In this document: piece after piece, positions 42,930 to 54,851 of the stretch
Position numbering within the stretch: position 1 is the first letter of the stretch
Layout: every line of letters starts with the position of its first letter
NCBI GenBank assembly: GCA_026120035.1
Contig: JALRME010000028.1
Span: 253,255-317,254 of the forward strand
DNA: 64,000 bases
Reading direction: 5' to 3'
Source of the DNA: Coleophoma eucalyptorum
Lineage: Eukaryota; Ascomycota; Leotiomycetes; Helotiales; Dermateaceae
Position numbers and translations under genes: made by a program
Notes under the pieces: generated by a model
Databases searched by the model: none
What the model saw: only the letters and a program-made list of their open reading frames with translations
What the model was told of the DNA's origin: nothing

Positions 42930-45702
42930 ATGAAGTTCTCCCATAGTATCCAGTTCAATGCGGTGCCAGACTGGAGTAGCCATTACATTGCTTACAGCAA
43001 TCTGAAGAAACTGTAAGTATCTGCTACCAGCCTACTGCTTTATACCCTAGCTTATGACTCAACCTACAGCATATACCAGCTCGAGAAATCCGTCCATCGA
43101 TCGACGGGCACAGAAGATGCCGAGAATTCACCCCTCATCCGCCCAAATGATGACCCCGACGAAGTATTCCGACGGGCATTGGACGTGGAGCTGGAGAAGA
43201 TATCTTCCTTCTATCAGCTAAAAGAGCTTGAAATATATGGCGAGGTCTCAGACTTTCTCAAAGACGAAGAATCCTACGAAACCGACAACTTTGAGCAAGT
43301 AGACGAAGATGCCAGGCCTAGTACAGCAAGCCGATCATCAGATCGTCGTCAAGGTAGCTCTTTCCGCAATTTTAGGCCCAAATTGCGAAGGACAAGTACC
43401 GTAAGCCGAAGTGGTGATGACGGTCCCGATGACAGCGATGACGAGGATGATGAGACAACTGCCTTTGTGGGAAAAAGGCCTGGGAATTCAAAGAGGACTA
43501 AAAGTGCGCCATACGATTCCAGTATGGTAGATTCTGGAGTCCTGGATGATATGCGAACCAGCACGGAGTTCAGCAAGAGTATCAGGAGGAATAGTCAAAT
43601 ATACGACGACTATGCTGAACAAGCATTCAACGCGTTTTACTCTTCTGGGATCACCCTGAAGAAGAGAGCCATCAGTCTTTACGTTCAGTTATGCGAACTG
43701 AAATCTTTTATCCAGTTGAATAAAACCGGCTTTTCAAAGGTCCTCAAGAAATTTGATAAGATTCTGGACAGAAATATGAAGTCAAAGTACCTGGAATCTA
43801 CTGTATTTACAGCATATCCATTCCGAGAGGATACAATAAAGCACATCGAGGAGAATATCGCGAAGATCGAGAAGTCATATGCAGACGTGGTCACACAAGG
43901 AGATGTGACATTGGCCAAAAAAGAACTCCGTCTACATTTGCGAGAGCATGTAGTTTGGGAGCGAAACACTGTTTGGCGAGAAATGATCGGTATTGAGCGG
44001 AAAGCGCAAGCTGCAAATATGGGACTGAGAAGAACTCTACTTGGTGCCGACAATGATCCTTCCAAAGCTCGATTACAGGGCGACAATGACGAGGGCATCG
44101 CCATGAAAGAACTCTCAACGCCGGTGGGAAGAATTACTTGTCCAACCTGGCTCTTCAGCTCAACTATGTTTACACTGATCTTCATTGTTGCCATATTCTT
44201 TGTCCTTCTATTCGTTCCCATCATGGCCGAAGTCGAAGAGCAAAACTGCTTGGCTATGCTTTTGTTTGTCAGTTTGCTGTGGGCTACAGAGGTACGTTGG
44301 TCCATTAAACAGACTAGCTTCGTTACTAAATTATCCAGGTTATCCCACTTTTTGTCACTTCGTTGATGATACCCTTTTTGTGTGTGGTACTACGAGTTGT
44401 CCGTTCAGAAGATAAACCGTATCATCGCTTAGACTCTCAGGCAGCTGCAAAGTATATTTTTTCTGCAATGTGGACTCCGGTCATAATGCTACTTCTTGGA
44501 GGATTCACTGTTGCTGCAGCGCTTTCCAAGTACGATATTGCAAAGAGAATTGCTACCTTCGTTCTTAGCAAAGCCGGGACAAGGCCAAGGACTGTATTGG
44601 TTACCAACATGTTCGTTGCTGCTTTCGCAAGTATGTGGATCAGTAACGTCGCAGCTCCTGTCCTCTGCTTTTCAATTATCCAAGTAAGTCAATCGAATAC
44701 TTAGCATGAATTTTACTAACGGTTGAAGCCCATGCTTCGCAACCTTCCATCTGACTCTCAGATGTCCAAAGCATTGATACTTGGGATTGCGCTTGCCTCC
44801 AACATTGGCGGCATGCTTTCTCCTATTGCTTCACCACAAAATATTGTGGCCTTGCAGATTATGAACCCTCAACCATCTTGGGGAACCTGGTTCTTCATCG
44901 CCCTTCCCGTTGGTATTATCTCAATCTTCGTCATCTGGGCTCTTCTACTAGTCACATTCCAGCCATCCAAAGGTACAACCATCGTACCTATCCGACCAGT
45001 TAGAGACCGCTTCACCGGTATCCAATGGTTTATTTCACTTGTGACACTTGGCACGATCGTGCTCTGGTGTGTGTCACACCAACTGGAGTGGCTCTTCGGT
45101 GATATGGGTGTAGTTGCTATCATCCCCATCGTACTGTTTTTCGGTACTGGAATATTGACCAAGGAAGACTTCAACAACTTCCTGTGGACCATTATCATCC
45201 TTGCAGCCGGTGGATTATCTCTGGGAAAAGCTGTTAACTCTTCTGGGTTACTGCACACCATTGCCGGCGAAATTACAACCAGAGTGGAAGGTATGAGTCT
45301 GTACGGCATACTCGTCGTGTTCTCATCTTTGATTCTTGTGGTCGCAACTTTCATATCTCACACAGTGGCTGCTCTTATCATCCTTCCACTTGTTTATACT
45401 GTAGGTATCAACATGGAAGAACCTCATCCAAATTTGTTGGTCATGGGTGGTGCCCTAATGTGTAGTGCGGCAATGGGTCTGCCAACTTCGGGTTTCCCTA
45501 ATATGAGTAAGTTTGGTGTATTCTCGTGACTGGACAATGACTGACATCATATCTAGCTGCAATTATGATGGAGGACCCACATACTGGACAGAGATATTTG
45601 CAGGTGAAACACTTCATTAGCCGTGGTATTCCAGCTAGTATTCTTACCCTTGTTGTTGTTATTACTGTTGGATACGGTTCTATGATACTTGTTGGTATGT
45701 GA
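42930..45702 (+). CDS. SPX-domain low-affinity phosphate transporter (Pho90/Pho91 type)
   Basis: Five exons: 42930-43012, 43070-44291, 44339-44683, 44729-45506 and 45557-45702, giving 857 aa. The SPX domain starts at the first residue (MKFSHSIQFNAVPDWSSHYIAY) and senses inositol pyrophosphates. It has a long acidic/Ser-rich insert (about 90-175) and the helix pair ending at about 330. A permease domain of the SLC13/anion-transporter fold follows with about 12 hydrophobic segments, including SNVAAPVLC, SNIGGMLSPIASPQN (the conserved substrate loop), TFISHTVAALIILPL and GLPTSGFPN. Yeast relatives are Pho87/Pho90 at the plasma membrane and Pho91 on the vacuole; which one this matches cannot be told. 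The last intron is phase 1 and the C-terminus is short (VGYGSMILVGM). Confidence 0.94.
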
Positions 45703-46803
45703 GTATAGATTGTTGGCATATTCATGCATATCAAGTAGCTTTGTAGGCTCTGTCGAGCCTAGACAATAAAAGCCATTATGTCGGATAGCTCAAATGGAAA
45801 CCACTTCGTATTGATCCTTTAGTATGATATACTTTACTGAGTTCTTTCGGAATTTATGATTGGGGCCATATTTTAAGAAACAGAGGTCGGAAAAATCCAA
45901 TGCAACGTCTTTGGAATCAAGATATCAATACTGTGCTTCTGCATACGCCTTTTCTCATCTCTGCCCCTGGATAATAATCCATGGAAATTGTCAGGGGTGG
46001 GTCTTCTTGGTGTTTGGGAGTTTTGGTGGAGGGCGGAATTCATTGATAATAAATATCGTACAAGGGTAAAAATAGCGTATGTTACAACGTTGAAGTATTG
46101 GCGCAACTTAAATTCTTGATGTGAACTATATGAACATTTTGTACATGACCGTGATCAAAATACTTTGCTATGCCATACCTACTCTTCGATAACAGCAGGG
46201 ATAGTCGCTAAACCTTTTCTTCAAGCTCTTTGCTCCTGATCGCGCTGATTAAATATCACTATGACACTTTCCTAGAAGTATGTTCCTCCTGCCTTGTGAC
46301 CATGATGGGCTCAGAGAATGTGTAAACACTTAATAACAGAGAAGACTAGAAAAGGAAGTCAGTACAGAATTTTAAATATTTGACATCATGTTCCTACTTT
46401 GATCAGGTCTCCAGATCGGTCCTCTCCGTAAAATTGGCGTTCCCGTAGTTCTCTGTACAATTCCACCATGCGGAAAACACGCCAGACGTACCATTGCATA
46501 TGAAACATTCGCATTTATGGGCCGATCATCAACTTGAGCAGTCTGGTTTTGGAGCTCACCATTTTTAGTGCTTATGATACTCCACGATCCAACATTCGTG
46601 AGAAATCCGGACTTTATTGTCACCGTCTTACGTGATATCAAACTATCTGACTGCTCACTGCAGGCCACTCAAGAAGGCTAAAATAAACTCACATATCAAA
46701 CTCATTTTCCTTTCGCAGTTCAAGATCTGAACCCCCAGTTTTTCTCTCCGTGTTTAGAGAAACAAGTTTTGCAATAAGAACATCAAGGCACCAAACAGCC
46801 GAA
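45703..46803. other. Intergenic region before the GNAT gene
   Basis: 1.1 kb, AT-rich. It holds the transporter 3' flank and the GNAT promoter. A 98-codon minus-strand frame at 46372-46668 has a plausible ATG-led protein but no known domain and is not annotated as a gene. No repeats were noticed. Confidence 0.4.
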
Positions 46804-47663
46804 ATGGCAGCTCCAACACTCCACCCAGATTTCGAGCTCTCCATAGTTCCTCCGTCGAAGATGGACGAAGTCTGGCGTGTATTTGAACTGGCTTATGGAG
46901 CTGATGAAATTTGGAGACCCATGGTGAAGAATTGCGATCCTGAGGTGGTGCATTCTTGGATCATGGACACTTTTGCCCCAAGATGGGGATTCCCAGACAT
47001 CGAGACCTACCAGGTTTCTGAGAAGAGTACTGGGTAAGATGATGCATCATAATTTGGCTCCTCATGAGCATCTTCTTCTGGAAGTTAGCGACGTCACGAA
47101 GCATGAAATTGAGGTGTTCAACTTTTACTGAATATTTACTAGTAAACTTGTTGCTTGGACAGCTTTGCAATTTCCTTGGAAGTACAAGCCACTGAGTGAA
47201 GAGTTGAAGGCTGAAGTCTTGTCTGATCATATGCCTCCTGTACCCGAGGGTATAAACCTCGATGCGCTCGTTGCTTTAATGGGCATGTTGCATTGTACCA
47301 ATCAATATGGATACGACATGGAGCAAGATTACCGTAAGAGACCCGTTGACCCTTTTCTTTTTTCAATACATTAAAAACCAATTTCATTCAAATCTTACAA
47401 CCAATTTAGATCGTAAGGGTACTATGGTACATCCCGACTACCAAAAGAGGGGCTTCGGTCGTGTTTTATCACACCACTGTAATGAAATCTCGGATAAGAC
47501 TGGAGGGAGAACTTTTGCACCAGTTAGGCCCAATAGCCGTAAGCTATTCTCCAGCATGGGCTATATCAAGCTGGGTGAGAACAATTCTCATGCTGAACGG
47601 TTTGGTGAGAATGCTGAGAGAGGAATTGATTGGCCTATGGTACGAAATGTTGGGGGTGTCTGA
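46804..47663 (+). CDS. GNAT-family N-acetyltransferase
   Basis: Three exons: 46804-47033, 47143-47333 and 47410-47663, giving 224 aa. The acetyl-CoA site is the motif-A text GTMVHPDYQKRGFGRVLSHHCNEI (R/Q-x-x-G-x-G type), preceded by a KLVAWTALQFPWKY strand. The C-terminal strand SRKLFSSMGYIKLGE is where the GNAT fold normally closes. It belongs to the fungal GNAT group that acts on small molecules or amines; the substrate is unknown. The open frame begins upstream at a GTG; the ATG at 46804 starts the MAAPTLHPDFELSIVP segment typical of the group. The first intron is 109 nt. The short stretch 47664-47926 to the next gene contains only 3' flanks. Confidence 0.88.
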
Positions 47664-47926
47664 GATGAGATCATGATTCCGGCATTAATTCTTAGTTAGA
47701 CGTTATTCATGCTTCGGTATTAAGAAATTGGAAGCTGGAAGAAGGATCCTTCTGTTAGAGTACTTTAGTTCCACCTTTGTCTTGTGATTCGTGTAGTATT
47801 GCACTAAAAAGATTTATTTTTATAAGCCATTCCTAAATCTTGACTTTTGACAAACTATCCAAGAGTAAATATATCTATGCACTAACTAGAATTATTCAAA
47901 AAATCTGCTATGAAAAGACGCTTGAT

Positions 47927-49275
47927 TTACGCTTGAGCACCTGCTCTTGAATCTAATACTGATTTCGTCGCTCGTTCAGACATTCCAGCCTCATAAACCT
48001 TCAACACGTCTTCAAAATTCTGTTCAGAACACAACCCAAGTGTTCTTGCCAAGCTCGTTCCATCTTTCATGGCCATATTACCGCCTTCTCCGCGGAAAGG
48101 CACCATAGGATGTACTGCATCGCCAATAAGGGATACCCGTCCTTTTGGTAGTGCTGGCGGGACCATATCTCTCATTTGTAGAGGCGGGTGTAAAATGCCC
48201 TCCACTAATGTTGCACGGATAGGTTCTGTGAAAGGTGCACTAAGACCATCTAGATGATTCATGACGTACGTGTGAAGGGTCTCTTTAGAAGCAGTTGTGG
48301 TCCAGTACGAGGGCCCTTCCGCTGCTTTGTCGTGCCTGATGAACACTTAAGTCAGCAGTTGTTCGAAAATTTTATGAATGAAGAACTGCTGTGCTTTGCA
48401 GCAAAATGCATAGGATAGAAAACTCTTACCATCCATAAATCCAGTAGTATTCAGCACTCTTTTTATCATCAGCTATACTTTTAAGGCCAACGAATACACG
48501 ACGTCCTTGAGAAAAGCCGACATAAAATGAAATAGCAGTTTTCATCCATTTCTGGTACTGCTCTTGTGTTGCTACCAAAGTTCCAACTATAATGCCCATA
48601 GGCAAAGATTTTGGGCCAACCTCTGGTAGAAGCTGCCGTCGAACTACCGAATTTTAGCCCATTGTCAATCAATTTAAACAAATGAAATAGCTTCGATATA
48701 GGAATACGGTGTACGATTTACCTTTGCTTCCAATCCCGTCTGCTCCGATGAGTATATCTCCTTTCGCGGACGAGCCATCTTCAAAGAAAGCGGTTACACC
48801 ATCATCACCCTCTTGATAATGAGTGAACTTCCGGGTCCACTCTACTTCAATATTGGTCAGAAGCCAATGTCGAAGTTTTGCTCGGTCTGCACGAATAAAT
48901 GGGTTTTCTGGTGTTGATTTGAGACGCCATTTCTCGCTCATGTCTTCAGCAAGAATCGCTCCTTCAGCTGGTAGGCCTACGTTGTATGTAATTCCTAGAG
49001 TTTCAAGAGGTGGTAAATCATCCATTGTAGATACTAGTAGTTCAGATGCCAGCCTGGGTTTAGCGTTACTTTGGTAAGTCTTTTATAAAGTCATCATGAA
49101 CATACCATGAGTGAAGCGATAGAGCCCAGCCTTGAAATCTTGCCGCATCATTTGAGTCACGTTCGAAAATCTGGCAGGTGATATTCCTCTTCCGTAGTGC
49201 TTGGGCTAGCACTAATCCCCCAAGGCCGGCACCGATGATCAGTACATGAGGCCTTCTCAATGTAGCAACAGCCAT
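47927..49275 (-). CDS. FAD-dependent monooxygenase (PHBH/salicylate hydroxylase-like)
   Basis: Four exons in transcript order: 49275-49106, 49053-48722, 48643-48430 and 48335-47927, giving 374 aa. The FAD motifs are the dinucleotide site VLIIGAGLGGLVLAQAL with a following FER at the end of strand 2, the DG motif GADGIGSKV and the GD motif SLIGDAVHPMVPFRGEGGNMAMKDG. It hydroxylates or epoxidises aromatic or terpenoid compounds with NAD(P)H and oxygen; the substrate is unknown. The ATG at 49275 has a strong context (ACCATGG) and lies close to the Rossmann strand; an ATG 11 codons upstream (49308) is weaker. The last intron (94 nt) uses the CATCAG acceptor; an earlier AG would shift the frame. 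There are only 374 residues, with no extra C-terminal domain. Confidence 0.87.
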
Positions 49276-51469
49276 GGTTCGTATAAATGCTTCAGGGATT
49301 TTGTGCATATATTCTTCGTCCGTAATCTCAAACTCTCATAAAAAGTAGTATATTCTTTGGAATGGTGAGGATTAGATATAAACCAATACTAGATGCTTGA
49401 GTTAAGGTTATAAAGACCCGCTACTCGGTCTCGGTCTCGCTTCGGCTGCCAAAGATACAGCGTCGCTTTTACCAGGACAGCGAACACCGAGATTGTATGG
49501 GATTTACTGGTGTCGCAGTGGCAAAACGCTTGGTTTACGTGAAAAACCATTTCTGTATTATGGGGTTGTCAGGGGGTTTTCATGTGAAGGAGCTAGAAGT
49601 GACATCGTTGTCCAATCGAGAGCACAGTCTCCCAAGAGCTGGACTTAACACTTCCCCATCGAGTAAGTAGTCTTCTAAGACCGACTTGTATCATTTCTCC
49701 ATCAAGTAGTACTATTCCAGAATTCTACGTCTATCAGTAGTAAATCGAATACCGCTTACAGTACATCTTATGAGAGCAATCCTGCGCCTCAAGTAGTTAA
49801 GAACACTTGAGCAACTGGTAGTCTAAGTGGCACAACAAACTCACAGCAGATACAAGTTAAACCAAGGCAAATAAACTTAGTCCCAGCTCTCCAATGCTTG
49901 GACTTTAAGAAATTGGTATCGGTTCTGTCAGTCAATGGCCATTTGATGCACCATTTCTTTCCTTAAGAACATGGGAAATGCGGCGTTCAATGACACGGTA
50001 GTATGGACCTTTACCTGCCTTACACCATAAATTTGATCACTATTATATATAGATGATGAATTTGTATGCCTAATTGGAAGGAAACATGGAAGTGGAATGT
50101 CGACGTTGAACCTCAGCAGAGCCAGGTCCCTTAAAAACATCATCCCGGCTGACAAATAGATCTGTGTCCTAAACAAGAATCAAGAAATCAGTATGGTATT
50201 TTTCGTGGTTAGAAGATACTTGTAATAGTTTCAGTTTTAATCGTGCCTCGGTGGCAAGTCTAATCTCTTACGCCTGGTGTACTGCTAGAAAATCTTGGGC
50301 CCTGCATCAAAGTTATTCTATGAAACGTACCTCAACCTGTCTACGGCTACTATCTGGTTTTCTGGCTTAATTTTAGGGAAAATATTGAATCAGGGGTTCT
50401 GCAAACAAATATTACTTGGCTCATTAAGGAAAATTCTAGGACCTTGCAGCAAACGTGATCATGAAAAGCAAGCGATTGAAGCAAACGCGATAAACCTTTT
50501 GAAAATGCATTAGAGCTGTGGAGCGACTGCTAAGTTACCGCCAGCCTTGTAGATATGTTGATAGCCAAGCTCGCTAGAAGCATTGTTTTTACTGGTTCCA
50601 CGATATACTACCATGTTTGCCAATGAACATGGTTGGGTGATACCCTGCAAGGGGTTCCCAACGATTCCGACAGTCCAGATTTATTTTACACCTGTACCAC
50701 CACTTCTATCATTACATTTCGAGCATTTGAAAACTCTAGAGGGTGCCATTTACTCTTGATTCTTTTTGGAATAACAGTTAACGGACAAAGAAAAACATCC
50801 GTGAGTCCAAATTTATCTGTCAATAATCATACGCTAACTTTTTGAAGGAACCAAATTGTCAGATTACGCGCATCCCAACCAAGGCCTTCAAAGTTCGATA
50901 TAACTCGAACTGAATAGGGCCGCAGCTATCCTCGCATTGCTGCGGGACACTGGCTCTTGTTGACAGAAAACAGAACCCATACTTATCAGCGCCAACAAAT
51001 TATCCACGCCATTGCTCTAACCTTGAAAGCACTGTGAATCTCATAATTGGGTACCAATACTGTGGTTATGCAAGTCTTCGTCTCACATTATAGCCGAGCG
51101 GCTATGCTATGCAGCCATTGTCAAATACAGGTCGACTCCGCTGTATACCCTGGTTATGCGACAGGCTTCATGACTGAGTACAGTATGGATTTTAAGAATG
51201 AATGCGCCCGTACGTTGGCTTGTTGGATGTCTTCATCAATAGAGTCTTATCAACCATTTGTCTACTTGCAAGAATTAATTCGCCGAACTACCTGTGACAA
51301 TTTGCTGAACAGTATCGCATTGACTAGAGCGATGCAGCATCGTCACTACTTGAATATAATTTCCCGAAGCATTTATCTAGTGTGGTGCGTAAGATTGGCC
51401 TGTTGGCCTTAGTTTGATACCGCTGGTAACCGGACCTGTACATTTCTTGTGGATTCGGCCTTTTGGAAC
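49276..51469. other. Intergenic region between FAD monooxygenase and NLR
   Basis: 2.2 kb between divergent genes, AT-rich, with many short frames. The largest (51047-51412, plus, 121 codons) has no recognisable domain and no clear splice link to the NLR. The left end carries the monooxygenase promoter with TCGG repeats. No transposon ends were recognised. Confidence 0.4.
49424..49450 (-). promoter_or_regulatory. CCGA repeats upstream of the FAD monooxygenase
   Basis: Read on the gene's strand, AGCCGAAGCGAGACCGAGACCGAGT lies about 150-175 bp before the start codon. It contains repeated ACCGAGA units and an AGCCGAAG string. The latter also occurs (as its complement) in the TTCGG repeats before the methyltransferase at 24431. 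Such CGG half-sites fit Zn2Cys6 regulators; the match is short and may be chance. Confidence 0.25.
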
Positions 51470-54379
51470 ATGGAATTTCTGAGGCAGCTCTGGGAAAAAA
51501 AACCAAAGGAGAATTGCAAAGATAAGGAACCAGAAAACGAGAGCCTAGAATGTAAGACAATTTCACGCCTTCAGACACCCCTCAAATTTCTCTGAATGCT
51601 AACTATTTCAGATATAAGATTCACCGATTGGCTGCGTAGAGAAGTAGATGAACCCGAGATTAAGATCAGCGGTCTCGAGGATGAAAAAGATGAACTGTTA
51701 CCAGGAACTTGCTGCTGGATCTTCGATGACTCAATCTATACAGGATGGCTAAATACAACTTCACCGCCAATTCTGTGGATTACCGGACATCCAGGGAAAG
51801 GAAAGACGATGCTTGCGATATCACTGGTGAGAAATATAAGGGGCAATAACCCAAACGCTTCTTTATCATGGTTTTTCTGTGATGATAGGGAAGGGAGGAA
51901 CAAACGCGAAGCTAAATGGATCATTCGAAGTCTCCTATACCAAATTCTCAAGCAAAAGCCGTCCGTATTCGAATCAATCGCCTCGTATTGCCGGAATGAA
52001 AATAATAGTATGTATGCAAATTCGGACACGCAAGAATTCCTCTGGTTTCTTCTCCGGAAAGTCCTAGATGCCATGGAAAAAGAACCTGTCTGGCTAGTTG
52101 TGGATGCACTGGATGAGTGTGAACAGAATTCACGACAGACATTACTTGAAAAAATAATATCCTATCAGACCCCTTCAGGCGATAGTAATGTGAGATGGAT
52201 ATTGACAAGTCGAATAGAACAATCTATATGCAATCTACTCGAACCGAAAAGCGTCAATATCAGTTTGGAATCCAATGAAGAACATATAATCAAGGATATT
52301 CAACTCTATATCGACCGAAAGCTGCCGGACCTTCATCAGGTTCAAAAAGGTGGCGAAGAAATTGTATCTATTATCAAAGGCGAACTGCAGAGAAAGGCAG
52401 AAGGCACTTTCCTATGGCTTTCTTTGATTTTTAAAGAACTATCTGATTCTGATTCATGGATTCAAGCCGAGAAAATCCTTGCCAGCTTGCCTCCTGGTTT
52501 GGACAAGTTATATGTGAAGTTACACAAGAAGGCGTTGCAGAAGGATGAGAAATTGGTCACGGAAATGCTGAATGCCATTATTGTGGCAGTTCGTCCGCTT
52601 TCGTTAATTGAGTTAGGCATTTTGGCAGAAATCAGGTCGGATATGCGAGGAAACGTATCTGCTCTACAAGCATTTGCAGAGATGTGCGGATCACTTATAA
52701 CAATCCGGGGTCAGAGAGTACGCCTCGTGCACCAGTCAGCCAAAGACTTCCTCGAAAAGAAACGCCACGACTTGATTTGTCAAGATTCGAGATGTCAAAA
52801 CCGGAGTTGTCAATACCAGAGTTTGATCCATGCCAATGTGACGATCCGATCTTTCAACTACGTTTGTAGTGGTATATTCGACCAAGGTCCTCGCAAATTT
52901 AGTACTGCTGACTGGTTTTTTTATCTGCCTGCTGCTCAGAAGACTAGAGCGCGAAATATGGAATCTGCAGTAACGACGAGCGACGATCAATCGCATGTAG
53001 CAGTGTACCCGATTACATTCTTTCTCTATCACGCAAAGTTCTCATGTCCCTGCATCACCATGTGTTTTATGGTGATGAACAACGAGAGAAATTTTTTCAA
53101 CCCGAAATCAGACCTGTACAATGCGTGGTTGGGTTCACTTGACGTAGGCGAGGACTTGACTGGTTTAACCTCGCTTCATATGGCTGCAATATTTGGCGTT
53201 GACCACCTGTTCTTATGGCTGGTCAATGATCTTGGTATTGACCTGGAGTGTCGTGATAGCATGGGGCACACTCCTTTCTTCTGGGCCACCATAACGGGCC
53301 AAATATCAGCCATAGAGTATCTTCTTGGAGAACTCGGGGCGGATAGGTATGTAGAACCGGTCGATGGTACGGGCGGTACTGCTTTACACTCAGCCGTGAG
53401 GGGCAGGCGAGAAGATGTTGTGAATACATTGTTGGAGGCCGATACAGACGTCAACATACTCGCAGGCATACCGCGACAAACAATCCTGTTCCAGGCAGTA
53501 CGCGATAACAACGACGAGCTTGTGCAAAGACTTCTTATTGACCACCACGCGAATCCGAATATTAGAAGTGAGTTGGGTCCAGACACCCTTCCATTGTGGG
53601 ACGGGTTGCAAGGTGTTGGTGACCCTACTTTCATCAAATGCGGACAAAACCCATTCATCACATATCCGCTCCACGAAGCATCACGGAGAGGCTATGTAGA
53701 TATTGTACGCATGTTATTGGAACATGAAGCCGATAAAGAAGCTAGAGATACCCCAGGTGGAAAAACAGCTCTGCATTATGCGTGCTATCTTTGGCAATAT
53801 GATGTCGCTCAAGCATTGATTGAAGCAGGAGCGGATACCAATGCGAAGACCAGTGTTGATGCAATTACTCCATTGCATCTTGCAATGTGCATTGAGCACG
53901 AACCCCTAATGAATATGTTGTTGGACTGGGGGGCGGATATTAATGCTCATAGTCCTCTTATTGGGACTGTGCTTGTGAAAGCAATATCCATCGGATCGTA
54001 CTATTTGGTGAAGTCTTTCATAGACCGAGGCGCCTGCGTCAACGCTCAAGGACCCGATCGCACACCTGTATTGTTAACAATCATTGCCGCAGGCCAACAT
54101 GATCTCGCCGTGTTCATGCTAGAGCGAGGAGCCGATCCAAATGCAGAAAACGCAGCACATGATTCTGCCCTAATAATAGCCGTCAAAGCACATGCTTTCG
54201 TTGTCATTCAGAGCCTGTTGGTCCGTGGGTCAACAGACGGACTCAGAGCCCTTAGGCTTGCATGTGAGCTTGGGTTGCAGAGTATAGCGGAGCTGCTAAG
54301 GGACAACCTTCAGAAGCAAGGGATTACGTTTGACATGCCGCTTATTAACGCATATTACCGGCGAGATATCTTCTCTTAG
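51470..54379 (+). CDS. NACHT-ankyrin NOD-like receptor (NLR)
   Basis: Two exons, 51470-51551 and 51612-54379, giving 949 aa. The first exon encodes a short charged N-terminus (MEFLRQLWEKKPKENC). Its ATG has a good context, and the 60-nt intron has GTAAGA, GCTAAC and TTTCAG signals, so the ATG at 51596 inside the intron is not the start. The NACHT ATPase has Walker A GHPGKGKT (86-93), a SWFFCDDREG strand and Walker B WLVVDALDECE (about 188-197), with WILTSR (sensor) after it. A winged-helix-like part ends in the fungal motif RLVHQSAKDFLEK. A Cys-rich patch follows (DSRCQNRSCQYQ). From about 543 to 927 come roughly nine to ten ankyrin repeats (TSLHMAAIFG, TALHSAVRG, YPLHEASRRGYVDIVRMLLEHEADKEARD, TPLHLAMC). 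No effector domain (HET, patatin, Goodbye, HeLo) is visible at the N-terminus. Fungal NLRs act in allorecognition and cell death. The gene converges on sec17. Confidence 0.9.
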
Positions 54380-54851
54380 GTGGTTGTGAGGATATGGGGA
54401 ACATTTTATGCTGGATGCAATAGATAGTTTCACAAATTGAAAGCACTTGAAAAAGCCTCTACCGTTTACATTATAGTATCATGATAGGTTATGTATAATA
54501 TAATATAACTTTTATGTATATATTGGCGAAAGACAAGCGCATGAAGGGTATAATTCTTAGTACACGAGGAAGACAATGGCATTTGGATTTATTGGATAGC
54601 CTTTGAGGGGGTAGATGGCTGCGAGCCTGATATCAGAGAAGTTCGACGTGCGCTGATGAACCTATAGGTCTAATAGTAATGAAAAGGACTGGACTGGCTT
54701 TCCTCCACAGCAAGGTTTCTGCCCTCTTACATGCCATAGAGTAGACGACATAGTTAACTGTATCATGCCATTTGCAACGAGACTTCATGCTACAGGTCTC
54801 AATAATATCCTCAGGAATGTGTTCTTGAAACAAGCGAGTCCTTCTATGAAC
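54380..54851. other. Intergenic region between convergent NLR and sec17 genes
   Basis: 472 bp between two stop codons, AT-rich near 54480-54520 (TATAATATAATATAAC). Both 3' ends should lie here. No other signal. Confidence 0.45.

Noticed and set aside
46372..46668. 98-codon minus-strand frame before the GNAT gene
   Set aside because: It could be a small gene, but nothing in the sequence supports it beyond being open.
51047..51412. 121-codon plus-strand frame upstream of the NLR, considered as an N-terminal effector exon
   Set aside because: No splice donor was found that joins it in phase to the NLR, and a better first exon with good start context exists at 51470.
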